Part shown: positions 1 to 10,400 of the stretch, piece by piece
Numbering within the stretch: position 1 is the first letter of the stretch
How the letters are laid out: every line of letters starts with the position of its first letter
Assembly (NCBI GenBank): GCA_036524155.1
Contig: DATDCV010000604.1
Coordinates: forward strand, 1 to 16,929
Direction: 5' to 3'
Origin: DATDCV01 sp036524155
GTDB taxonomy: Bacteria > Verrucomicrobiota > Verrucomicrobiia > Limisphaerales > UBA8199
Length of the DNA: 16,929 nt
The notes under the pieces: generated by a model
Database searches by the model: none
Seen by the model: the letters and a program-made list of their open reading frames with translations, nothing else
Told to the model about the DNA's origin: nothing
Made by a program: the position numbers and the translations under genes

Positions 1-220
1 ATAAAATACACAACTAGTTGAAGTACAAGTACAAATGCATTATTCATATGAACGATTTGTGGGTAACGTTCAGCCTCGGGGAGAGGGTCGGGGTGAGGGG
101 GAATTTGCTGTTTATGGTGAGGGGAAATTCCGACAGCAACCACACAAGCATCGAAACGCACACGGACAACCAGCGCAATTCCTTCTTTACAGCCTCGTTG
201 GATGAATAAAAACTCCGCGC
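1..220. other. gene-free leader region upstream of the SMP-30-like gene
   Basis: I see no credible protein gene on either strand in this 220-base stretch. It begins AT-rich and includes a 10-base perfect palindrome CAACTAGTTG at 10-19. It then passes into a G-rich repeat-like block (74-131) and a neutral stretch up to the start codon at 221. No strong Shine-Dalgarno precedes that start. A promoter must lie here or further upstream if the lactonase-like gene is transcribed alone, but I cannot identify convincing -35/-10 boxes. Confidence 0.6.
74..131 (-). repeat. G-rich intergenic repeat of the LTPTLSP-encoding type
   Basis: The plus strand has a purine-rich run (about 74-103) made of CCTCGGGGAGAGGG followed by TCGGGGTGAGGGGG. 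On the minus strand it would translate as PLTPTLSP, a peptide frequently seen in spurious ORFs over dispersed intergenic repeats in Verrucomicrobia, Planctomycetes and other high-GC genomes. A second, shorter copy of the GGTGAGGGG-AATT part lies at 116-129, against 92-106 for the first copy. The doubled unit is seen directly. Membership of a genome-wide repeat family is inferred from memory of such sequences. Confidence 0.55.
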
Positions 221-1111
221 ATGAAAGCTCCCTTCCTGGCTCTGGCAATTTTGTCCTGCGCGGCCCTGCTCCAGGCCGCCGAAAGCAAAGTCATCGCTCC
301 GGGCGCCTCCCTCGAAAAGCTCGCCGGAGACTTCTCTTTTACCGAGGGCCCCGCCTGCGATGCGGACGGTAACGTTTTCTTCACAGACCAACCCAACGAC
401 CGCATCCTTGAATGGAGCATCGACGGCAAGCTGACGACTTTCATGCAGCCCGCTGGCCGCGCCAACGGACTTTGCTTCGATCGGCATGGCAACCTGTGGG
501 CCTGCGCCGACGAAAAGAATGAGCTGTGGTGCATCGACCGGGCTGGCAAAGCCACCGTGGTGCTCAAAGATTTCGAGGGCAAACTCTTCAATGGGCCCAA
601 CGATGTTTGGATCGAGGCCGACGGCGGAATGTATTTCACCGATCCCTACTACAAACGATCGTACTGGAAACGCGGGCCGAAAGAAATGGACGAATGCGTT
701 TATCATCTCTCGTCCGACCACAAGAAAGTCGTTCGCGTGATCGACGACCTCAAGCAACCCAACGGCATCATCGGCACTCCGGATGGCAAGACGCTGTACG
801 TCGCCGACATCGGCGCGAGCAAAACCTACAAATACGCCATCCAGGCGGACCACTCGTTGAAGCATAAACAGCTCTTTTGTGAAAAGGGCTCCGATGGCAT
901 GACCATCGACAACGAAGGCAATGTTTATCTAACAGGGCAGGGGGTCTTTGTGTTCGATCCTTCCGGGAAGCAGATCGAGCATATCGAGGTGCCGGGCGGC
1001 TGGACCGCTAACGTTTGCTTCGGCGGCAAAGACCGCCAGACCCTGTTCATCACCGCCAGCAAGAATTTCTACGGGCTCAAAATGCGCGTGAAGGGCGTGG
1101 ACAGCCAATGA
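221..1111 (+). CDS. secreted SMP-30/gluconolactonase/LRE-family protein
   Basis: This 296-residue protein begins with a clear Sec signal peptide (about residues 1-20: Lys2, a hydrophobic core, then Ala-rich LLQAA), so it should act in the periplasm or outside the cell. The mature part has the SMP-30/gluconolactonase six-bladed beta-propeller pattern. FTEGPA supplies the N-terminal metal-ligand Glu42, the NGPND segment holds Asn127, QPNGI holds Asn181, and SDGM holds Asp225. Glu42, Asn181 and Asp225 match the calcium/zinc ligands of human SMP-30 (Glu18, Asn154, Asp204). Family members hydrolyse sugar lactones, such as gluconolactone, to the acid; the substrate here cannot be read from sequence. 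Length is normal for the family and the frame is intact, ending in tandem stops TGA-TAG. The ATG at 221 is chosen because the signal peptide starts there; no good ribosome-binding site is visible. Nothing ties its function to the giant gene downstream, and 279 bases separate them. Confidence 0.9.
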   Translation: MKAPFLALAILSCAALLQAAESKVIAPGASLEKLAGDFSFTEGPACDADGNVFFTDQPNDRILEWSIDGKLTTFMQPAGRANGLCFDRHGNLWACADEKNELWCIDRAGKATVVLKDFEGKLFNGPNDVWIEADGGMYFTDPYYKRSYWKRGPKEMDECVYHLSSDHKKVVRVIDDLKQPNGIIGTPDGKTLYVADIGASKTYKYAIQADHSLKHKQLFCEKGSDGMTIDNEGNVYLTGQGVFVFDPSGKQIEHIEVPGGWTANVCFGGKDRQTLFITASKNFYGLKMRVKGVDSQ

Positions 1112-1390
1112 TAGTACGATCTTTTAGTGTACATCAGCTATACTAAAAACTGATTCTGCTGGCTTAATTTCCTTGTCTAGTTGCCCGCGATGGTGTTAAA
1201 CACCATCCGCAGGGCAGTCTGAAGCGGGCGCTCTTCAAACTCCAGCCTGCCACAGATCGGAAATGATATCGGGCGTATTCATTTTCTGTGCTGTACGAAA
1301 ACGGGGCTTCCCCTCGCTTGTTCCTCTTAGCATGACCGCGGACGCAAACGCCCGCCGCGAAACCCGATTGCCACCATCCCAAATGCTCTT
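1112..1390. other. intergenic region between lactonase-like gene and giant RHS gene
   Basis: These 279 bases contain no convincing full gene. They hold a long imperfect hairpin (1182-1216) and a possible 20-codon leader ORF that runs into the start of the giant gene. The section 1112-1180 is AT-richer than its surroundings and would be a reasonable place for a promoter, but I see no -10/-35 pair good enough to call. No T-run follows the hairpin, so it does not look like a standard intrinsic terminator for the upstream gene. Confidence 0.6.
1182..1216. promoter_or_regulatory. long interrupted inverted repeat (hairpin or operator-like dyad)
   Basis: The core is a dyad of GATGGTGTT and AACACCATC around one central A (1189-1207). 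It is extended outward by GC pairing with GC (1187-1188 with 1209-1210) and TGCCC pairing with GGGCA (1182-1186 with 1212-1216). Only two single-base bulges, C1208 and A1211, interrupt it. As RNA it would form a stem of roughly 14 pairs closed by a TTAAA loop. No U-tract follows. It could be an operator, an mRNA structure in the leader of the giant gene, or the core of a dispersed palindromic repeat. Confidence 0.55.
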
Positions 1391-1394
1391 ATGA
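1332..1394 (+). CDS. possible 20-residue leader ORF overlapping the giant gene start
   Basis: An ATG at 1332 opens a 20-codon frame whose TGA (1392-1394) overlaps the ATG of the giant gene in the arrangement ATGA. A second in-frame ATG lies at 1383, three codons before the stop. Such overlaps often couple translation of a downstream gene to an upstream reading frame, and the giant gene itself shows no Shine-Dalgarno. The frame is short and also lacks a visible ribosome-binding site, so it may be chance. The predicted peptide has no recognisable features. Confidence 0.2.
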   Translation: MTADANARRETRLPPSQMLL

Positions 1395-1450
1395 AGGCCA
1401 TAATCTCTATAGTCCTCGCTCTCACCTTTCTGGCTGGCACGGGCCTTTGC
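1391..1450 (+). other. signal peptide of the giant protein
   Basis: Residues 1-20 start with Met-Lys, followed by a hydrophobic core (IISIVLALTFLAG) and a short polar end, giving a standard Sec signal with cleavage near residue 20. Cys20 is preceded by Thr-Gly-Leu, which does not match a lipobox (Gly/Ala/Ser is expected just before Cys), so type I signal peptidase cleavage is preferred over lipoprotein processing. Confidence 0.85.
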
Positions 1451-4400
1451 CAAACGGCCGATCTGCTGCAAACAGTAACCGTCACCAATGCACTGGGCCA
1501 GGTGACGAACCTCCCAGCATCAGTGCTAACTGCTGCCACTTCGGCAGGCGAGACAAATACCGGTTCTCTACCGTTGCCGCCCGAGATTCGGGCTTATTCC
1601 GGAGGAGCGATTGCCGATTACGGGCTCCTGAACGTGAGATTCACCCCTCATCCGGCGGAGTCCCGGCCTGTGAGCATTAGCAGGCGCAACTCAAGAACCA
1701 TCGCGTTCAGGCCGACTTACATCGCGCTTGTCAAGCGGTCCACCGGCGACGCTTGGATTCTGGGGCAGGTGACTAACTCCGTTCTGGAAGTCTCGGGCTC
1801 GGACGTCCTCTGGCGGGAGGCTTTTGATTCGATTTCAGCAGATCTGCGCTATTCTTACGGGAACGGCAACCGACTCGAACAGTTCATCACCATTCGCGAA
1901 AAGATTGTGCTGCCCAAGGAACTGGAGGACTGCGAGGCGGATGTCGACCTTGAGTGTTGGACGGAGTTTTTCCTCGAGAACAACGCGCTCTCGATCGAGG
2001 AAACGCCTGTCCTGTTGCGGGAAGCCCAGCTCGGCCTTCCCGCTGTCGAGGCGGCGGACCAGTCCACCGATCTGGGCAACCTCAAGATCCCAGGTGGAGG
2101 CAAGGCTTTCGGCATCGGTGAGGAGGAAGATACGATCCCGGTTGCCAAAACCTGGATCCAGGTTGGACACGCGGGTGCCGCAATAGACGGAGCCCAGTCA
2201 CCGAGGCGTTTTCTCTGCGAGCGAGCCGACTGGCTGAGCATCAAGCCCAAGCTGGACAAGCTCCCCAAGCACCCCGGCCATGCCGCGCTCCAAAAGCGCA
2301 AAACCACCCGGGCCCTGCTGGCGCGCCTGGCTCCTCCCGCTGCGCCTGCGCAGGCTACTCCCGCACCGGTCCTGCTGGCCCGCAATTCGTCGCCCGCCAA
2401 CAGCGGTTTGGTGATCGATTTCGCCGTGGTTGCCCCGCCCGGCCTCATCGCCTGGTGGAGAGGGGAGGGAAACACCCTGGATACCGCGGGCGGTCATGAC
2501 GGCCAGCCCCAGGGAGAGATGGGGTACGCTGCGGCCAAGGTAGGACAAGGCTTTAATCTGGACGGCACCGACGACTGGGTTTCAGTGCCCTGGACCCTGC
2601 CCCTCAACTTCGGAGCCGGGGAGGACTTCTCAATCGAAGGCTGGATCAAGCCGCTCTCGGCCACCACGACCTATGGCATACAGATGGTCCTGGATCAGCG
2701 GGTGACTACACAATACGACGACGGCGCCGTCGGCTACGCTTTCTACCTCGTCTACGGCCAAGTGGCTTGCCAGTTGGCTGATGCCCCGCTGGTCTCGGGC
2801 CAATACCACGCGTACGGGCCGGCCGGGCCGGACCTGCGGACCAACGGGATCTATCACCACGTGGCCATGACCGTTGACCGCGATTTCACCAATGGCCTCA
2901 TGCTTTACGTGGACGGCGTCGCAGTCTACACCAACAACCCCACCTTTGAGCCGGGCAGCTTGTCCACCACCAATTTCCCGCTGCGGATTGGCAAGCACGC
3001 GACGGTCAACGCGCCCTTCAAAGGCCCCATTGACGAACTCTCCATTTACTATAAGGCGCTCTCTCAAGCCGAGGTGCAGTCCATTTTTAATGCCGGGTCC
3101 GACGGGAAGATTTGGCCGCCCGTCATCACGGCGCAGCCGCAGAGCCAAACGGTTGCTGCGGGCGCTTCCGCCACCTTTACGGTCGTGGCGAGCGGCGAAG
3201 CGCCCCTCTCGTACCAGTGGTACAAAGGTGGCCAGCCCATCCCGGGAGCAACCGCCGCCACCTGCACGCTCCTCAATGTCCAGCCGGCGGATGTTGGTTA
3301 CTACATGGTGGTCGTTGCCAATCGTTCTGGCAGTGCCCAGAGCGTCAATGCGGCTCTCGCCCTGGCCGGCTCGTGCCTCCCTCCGGCGTCTGGTCAGGTC
3401 GGCTGGTGGCGGGCCGAAGGAAGCGCCAGTGACAGTTCACCCTCCGGGAACAACGGAGTTTTCACCGGCTCATACGTCGGCGGCGAGGTTGGCCAGGCTT
3501 TCGCGATCACCAGCACCAGTACCGCAGTGAGGGTGCCCGCCAGTACAACTCTGAACGTCGGTCCTGGCCCTGGCCTGACCGTCGAAGGCTGGCTCAAACC
3601 GTACGACACAGTCGCGCGCCCCTTCGTCGAATGGGCCACCTCCGGCACCTTCGGAGTTCATATCTGGGTCAATTTCCCCAGCCCGGGTTACGTCTGGGTC
3701 AACCTCTTTGGCACCGACGGCCACAGCCACGGCTACCAAAGTGCTCCCGGTCTCATCGTTGCCAATACCTTCCAGCACCTCGCCGTCACCTACGACCGCG
3801 CCAGCGGTCAATCGTCCCTCTTCATTAACGGCGTGCCTCAGCAGCCTGTCACCCTCGGGGCTTTTACTCCGCGAACCACCCCCGACCTTTACCTGGGCTT
3901 GCGCCCGTCCTTCGTGCCGTACGGCCCTGCCGCCTTCAACGGCCTCATCGACGAAGTTGCCCTCCACGGCCGGGCACTCTCCGCCGCTGAAATCCAGGCG
4001 ATCTATGCCGCCGGCGCCCTGGGCAAATGCACGTCGGCGAAGATTACCCTGGACAGCACTCCCGCTACTTACATCGAAGATAGCGGCGCCGTTCTCATCA
4101 GCCCGAACGCAGCCGCCGTCGACTGCGACACGCTTCATGGGGACAAGCTCGTGGTCACGATCCAAAACGGCCAGACCAATTATGACTACCTCACCATTGC
4201 GGCCCAGGGCGGCATCCAGATCACCAACACCTATACCACTTCCGGCTGGCCTGAGTACATTCCTGTAGTCAACGGCCAGTCTGTCGCCTATAACGGCGTC
4301 ACGTTTGGTAACATCGCCGGTATCCTGTCCGTTCACTCTCCTCTGACCATAAATTTCAATGAGGCCGCCACGTGCGAGAGCATTCAGGCCCTCATCCGCA

Positions 4401-7400
4401 GCGTCATGTTCTGGAACGATTGCGAAACCCCGGATACTACCACCCGGACCATCCGCTTCGAGCTGCTTGAAGCCGACGGGCGTTCCAATTCTTCGACCAT
4501 CAACCTTTCGGTCACCGCCGTAAATGAACCACCAGCGGTTCACTTTCCCCAAGGCGCGGTGCGCTGCACCCAGGGCACCCCGCCGGTGCTGCTGCTGGAT
4601 CCAGGCCCCACAGGCGCCTCTGTTTCAGACCCGGACACTCTCAGCGTAAGCGGGGGCGCCATCCGAGCCGCCTCGTCACTATGGATGGTGGACGACGATA
4701 CCCCCAGTGGAGGGGATTTGATTACCTACGGAGGCGATTCCTGGGCTACGGCTTGGGTGACCGCAAATCCCGCGCCCTTCTCGGGACGGAGGGCGCTCCA
4801 ATCAGCGCTCGCCACTGGTTGGCACCAATTGGGTGTGCAAAATGTTTTCCCGGGAATCTGGGTCGGCCCTGGCGACAAGTTATTTGCTTATGTTTACCTC
4901 GACTCCGCTCACCTGCCCTCCGAGGTGATGCTGCAGTGGCAAACCGATTCGTCGTGGGAGCATCGCGCCTTCTGGGGACTCGACCGGATTATTGGGGCAG
5001 ACACCACCACGCCTCGCAACCTGTACATGGGCCCAGTCCCCGCCGCTGGTCAATGGATCCGCCTCGAAGTCCCGGCTAGCGACGTCGCTCTCGAAGGGAA
5101 ATGGGTTTACGGAATTGCCTTCACTCTGTTCGACGGCAAGGCCACCTGGGACTGCGCCGGCAAGACCCACGGCGACGAAGTGTTCGGCATCCGCAACCAG
5201 GGCACCGATGCTGGCCAGATCGGCCTTTCGGGGAATGCTGTTTTCTATGGCGGCCAAAGCATTGGCACGTTTGCGGGCGGGGCCGATGGCGTACCCCTGT
5301 TCGTCAGCCTCAATGGCAGCGCCAATACCGCGGGAGCTAACGCGTTGCTTCAAAACCTGACCTATCAAAACACCTCACCGACACCAGGCAACCCCTCGCG
5401 CGCCGTTTATGTCGCCGTCTCTGAGGGCACTACGACCGTCCCTGCGGTCTCGCCTTCGACCCTCAAAGCCGTTCACATGCTCTGCCCGAGTCAACTCGAT
5501 GTCATGCTGGTGATTGACCGCTCCGGCTCCATGGGTGTCGGCACACCGGGCAGCACTTCCCTGGACTATGCGAAACAAACCGCGCTCAACTTCCTCAATT
5601 TCATGAACCCCGCAACGGACCAAGTCGGCCTTATCACTTTCTCCGGCAGCGCGTCCCTCGATTCCGACCTGACTACCCAATACGATTCTGTCCGCACCGC
5701 CATCAGCACCAATTCCGCCGCCGGAGGCACCGCGCTGGGCGATGCCATCTACTCTGCTCGTACCAACCTTGCGGCCAGCCCCCGCTTTGGACAAGCCCTC
5801 TCCGTGATCGTTGTTCTTTCGGATGGGGAAAGCAACACTGACACCATAAGGTACCCCTTCCAGGCGGCAGCCGAAGCCAAGAGCCAGGGCATCCGGGTCA
5901 TCGTCGTGGCCTTGAACGCAACCGCTGGCTGGGAAAACGTTCTTCGCGATGTCGCCTCCGCCCGGGATCAGTCACCTGCCGAGGAGTTCGACTTCTACAC
6001 CGCGATCAATGGGGTCGATCTCTGTTCGAAATACCTGGCTATCGCCCGCAGCCTCTGTCGCACCTCCACCACCTGGGCCGACGCCGGCCCGAACCAACGT
6101 CTTGTGGCACCGCCGTTCCCGGCCTCGACCACCGTTTCAGGCACTCTCAACGGTGAAGTCTGTGATCCAACATACCACTGGGAGAACATCGAAGGTCCCG
6201 ATGGTGTCATCATCGGCCACGAATCCTCTGCCAGCACCGACGTCTCCTTTGCTCAGGCGGGTGTGTACCTGCTGCAGTTCACGGCTTCAAAAGGCACTCA
6301 GACTTGGCACGACCAACTGCTTATCCATGTGGACCACGCCAATACCGCCCCAGTAGTGTACGCCGGCTCAGACCGTTCAGTAACGCTCCCGCAGAATACG
6401 TCGTTGCTCATAGACGATTCATCAGTAGTCGATCCGGACAGTTGGCCCGCGGCGCTGGCCGTGTCCTGGAAAAAAATCAGCGGACCCGGAAGTGTTCAGT
6501 TTTTGTCCGCGGCTCCAGACCCAAACATCGCGCACATACGGGTCAGGTTTGGTGCCCCGGGTGAATACCTATTGCGCCTGTCGGCGAGTGATTCTGAACT
6601 CGCCGGTCAGGATGAGCTGACCGTTCACGTCACAGCAGCGGACGACATTCCACTGGTCAATGCAGGTCCGGATCAAACTCTGACATTGCCAAGCTTCGCC
6701 TATCTTCCCGGCACAGTTCAAGATGATCACCCTGACACATTATCTGTCACTTGGTCCAAAGTCTCGGGCGAGGGTGAGGTGATCTTCGACAACGAGCATT
6801 TGGCCTCAACTATGGCGAGTTTCAGCAAACCTGGGACCTACGTGCTCCGATTGACTGCGATCGATAGCGCGCAGCAGACTGCCTCTGACTCTGCAACGTT
6901 AATTGTGCGGCCTTTCTCTGAGACTGAGTCCTTTCAAAACGTCGGCGTCGTATCTGCCGGAATAGGAAGCTTGAAAGATGAGGAGCGGGCAGTGCTCACC
7001 CTGCAGGGAGTCGCCGGGCTCGTTAAGAAAGCGTGCCTTTACTGGCACGGATCAACCGACTCCTCAGACCTTAACGCAAACCAAAGTATATTAGTGAATG
7101 GCCGTCTTTTTACAGGCTGCAATATCGGCGTGGCCCAGGACAATCGTTGGTACGTTGACGCGGGGCATAGATACGCGAACAGTCAAGCGTACAGGGCCGA
7201 TATCACTCCTTTGGTTCTCGCATTTGGGAGTGGGGAATACGAGCTGCGAGGCTTGAGCAAGGCCAAAGAGGCCGAGGCTAATGGTGCGTCGATGATTGTA
7301 ATCTTTGACGAGCCGAACCCGGCCAACCGACGGGATGTCGTTCTCTGGCAAGGAAACGACTCAAATTACGGGTTGAGCTATCAGATTAATAACGCCGTAA

Positions 7401-10400
7401 GCTCAATCCGTGTTCAGGCCGACGGACGGCTACTCCTCGGCGGCAGCTTTTCCTACATTTCAGGCAATGAGCCAAGAAACCACTTGGGACGGCTGCTACC
7501 GAACGGGATTCTCGATATGAGCTTTGACCCAGGTAGCGGACCAGCAGACGCTTCATCCATACAGATTAAATCGTTCTTAATAAGGGGGGACGGGAGTATT
7601 TTGGTCGCGGGCGCCTTCGGGACGTTTGATGGCCAGGCCCACGTTAATCTGGTAAAGTTGGCCGCTAATGGCGCAGTCGACGCGGACTTTAACTCGCCGG
7701 TCCCAAATGGGATCATAAACACGCTGGTAGAGCAAGCCGACGGCAAAATCATTATAGCTGGCGATTTCACTCAGCTTGAGACAGCGCTCGGGCCACAAAC
7801 AAGAGTCCGGGTGGCGCGCCTTAATCAGGATGGAAGTTTGGATGTGCAATTCGATCCTGGGCCAGGACCAGATGCAGAGGTTAAGGCCGCATGCTTATCC
7901 GTGAACGGTTTGCTGATTGCGGGTGCATTTTCGGGCGTTGCAAGCACCCCGTGCGGGCGAATAGCGCGCCTCAACAGTTCGGGTACCCTTGATACCACGT
8001 TCAACGCCGCTGGTACCGGTGCAAACGCTACAGTCAATGCCTTAGCAATTGATTCCAGCGGCAAGCCAGTAATTGGGGGCGACTTTACGACTTTCAATAA
8101 CCAGGTGCGAACTCGCGTTGCTCGTTTGAATCCGAACGGCTCTTTGGACGAGAATTTTACCCCTTGGGCGCCAGACAATTCTGTTCGGGCTGTTGCCATC
8201 CAGAGCGACAACAAAGTGCTAATTGCCGGCAGTTTCAACCTTCACGGACGGGTTGCTCGTCTTTCTCAAACAGATGGCACCCTAGATGCAGGATTTGACG
8301 CTGGCACAGGTGCAGCCTCGCCAATCAACGCGATCGCTGTAGAGGACACTGGCACCATTCTCGTAGCAGGCGAGTTTTCGTCGTTTTCAGGAAAGGAACG
8401 GCTTCGTGTAGCGCGTTTGGACCAAAGCGGCAAACTTCTACTCAGCCCGGCTGAACCAGAGTGGCGTGTGGAAGCCCCCGCTGTTAATTTTACTTCAGGC
8501 CAGGCGACCCTGGAATTGCATGTCTCCGATGGCCAGTACGAGGAGGGCTATCAAGGCGAGCCCGGCTATACTCCTTTCGCTGACCCTTCTCTCAGCTTGA
8601 ACGGTGCGATTTGGTGGCAACCAGCAGTGATTCCGACGTGCAACGGAGGCTCGCAGGTGCAGCTTTTCGCAGGTAATTCCGTTCCGAATTCCGATCCCAA
8701 TTGCAGAGGTCTGTGGGACATAAAGCAAGGACCCACGATCGGCCCTTCCTCCGGATTAGTCCTTGAAAGCGTAGATTCGGGAGACGATTGCCTCTGCCTC
8801 GTGGCAGTTGTCGCCAAATTGCCGGTTGGCAGTGTCTCAAGTTCTGGATCTAGTGTCCCGCTCCCCGCCGACCAAACCCCAGTCGCACACGCAGACGAAG
8901 CGTCGGCACACCACGGGACCAGAACCAAGCTGATTGACGTGCTCGCCAATGACTATAGTCCAGGCGGCGCGCTGTTGACCATCACGGCAGTGGGAACGCC
9001 GTTCCATGGCACCACCGAGGCCGTGTTTGGCGGCTCAGCCATCGCCTATTCTCCTCATCCTGACTTCGTGGGGAACGACAGTTTCGACTATACTGCCGTG
9101 GACGCGAACGGCAACACAGCCACCGCAACTGTCTCCGTGACCGTGATCGGCGCAGAGCCAACCCCGCTCTACTGCAATCAGATCGAATCCGGCGCGCTGG
9201 ATGCGTTGGATCAAGAGTCACTTTTCCGAGGAGCTGGACAACGTACCGACTTTTACAAATTCAGCGTCAATACCGGAGTTACGTTTACGTTAGACGTGCT
9301 CGAGCCTGAATTCCCCTGCCACATCTACCTCAGAGATGCGTTGGGAATGCTTGTTGCCTCCGCTAGCCACTCTACTATTGGCCCGCCCAGCTTGCAGTTC
9401 ACTGCAAAAGCATCTGGTGTTTTCACTGTCGAGGTCACTTCTCATTCCCCCCGCCAATACGGCACCTATAAGATAAAACTCACGAATCTCGACAATTGCA
9501 GTCCTGCTCCTCGCCTGCAAGTTTGGGCTGACGGAATCAATATTCCTGATCTCGGAGTGATCGACTTTGGCATTGACACAACAAAAACAATCACCATCCG
9601 TAATGCTGGGACCGCCAATACCACCGAGGTGCTTGTCGAGTTGCTCTCGAGCTTCACAGCGATTCCGACAACTCTGCCACAATTACCACCAAACGCTTCC
9701 GCAGAAGTCCTGCTTCGGCTCAATGACATTACCACACCCGGACCGAGGAGTGAGGCTGGGCTGGTGCACGACTTGGCGCAAGGTATCAATTTTACCGCCA
9801 AGGCTTATGTCCCCACACCAGGCACGGGACCTACGATCAATCTGACCGCGCCTTTTGGAGGAACCGTTTTCCACGCACCCTCGGATATCAGCATTGCGGC
9901 AGAAATCACCTCTGGGACTGCCTCAAAAGTGCAATTTTTTGCTGCCACGCCGGCGGGCCGGATTCTCCTCGGCGAAAAAACCGCCGCCCCGTACACATGC
10001 CTATGGCGCAACCCGCCAATTGGTTCCTACCTCCTTTCCGCGTGGGCATACGACTCCGCCGGTCACGTCGGCACCACCCCTCAGGTCCCGATCTCTGTGG
10101 CCAAACGCATCCCAAATGCCTTCCCGGTTGCCGCCGATGATTACGCGCTTGTCCAGAAGAACAGTACGGACAATCTCATACGCGTATTGTACAATGATAG
10201 TGATTCCAACGGTGATCCTTTAATCATCGTAACCGTCGCGGCTCAAAATGGCGCCGCACAGATCGGCACCGAAGGGAAAACCATAATGTACTCTCCTCCG
10301 CCGGATTCGTACGGGGAAGATTTAATCGAATACACGATTTCAGACGGTCGTAACGGCCTCTCAACTGGGAGAGCTTACATCACAATACTGGATAGCACAG

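Noticed and set aside
18..46. Possible promoter TTGAAG (18-23) with TATTCA (41-46), 17-base spacing
   Set aside because: The spacing is right but the -10 box matches the consensus at only three of six positions, and the start codon is 175 bases away; too weak to call.
44..865. 273-codon minus-strand frame opposite the lactonase-like gene
   Set aside because: It is the antisense of a clear SMP-30-like gene and of the G-rich repeat, and its translation shows no domain. Its length comes from the high-GC codon structure of the real gene.
1182..1216. Hairpin as an intrinsic terminator of the lactonase-like gene
   Set aside because: No T-run follows on the plus strand; the bases after the stem are CAGTCTGAAG.
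1433..1450. Lipobox at Cys20 of the giant protein
   Set aside because: The residues before Cys20 are Thr-Gly-Leu; a lipobox needs Gly, Ala or Ser directly before the cysteine, so a lipoprotein is unlikely.
3470..4552. 360-codon minus-strand frame inside the giant gene
   Set aside because: It lies wholly antisense to the LamG-2 and cadherin-like modules and its glycine/valine-rich translation resembles no protein family, so it is a shadow frame.
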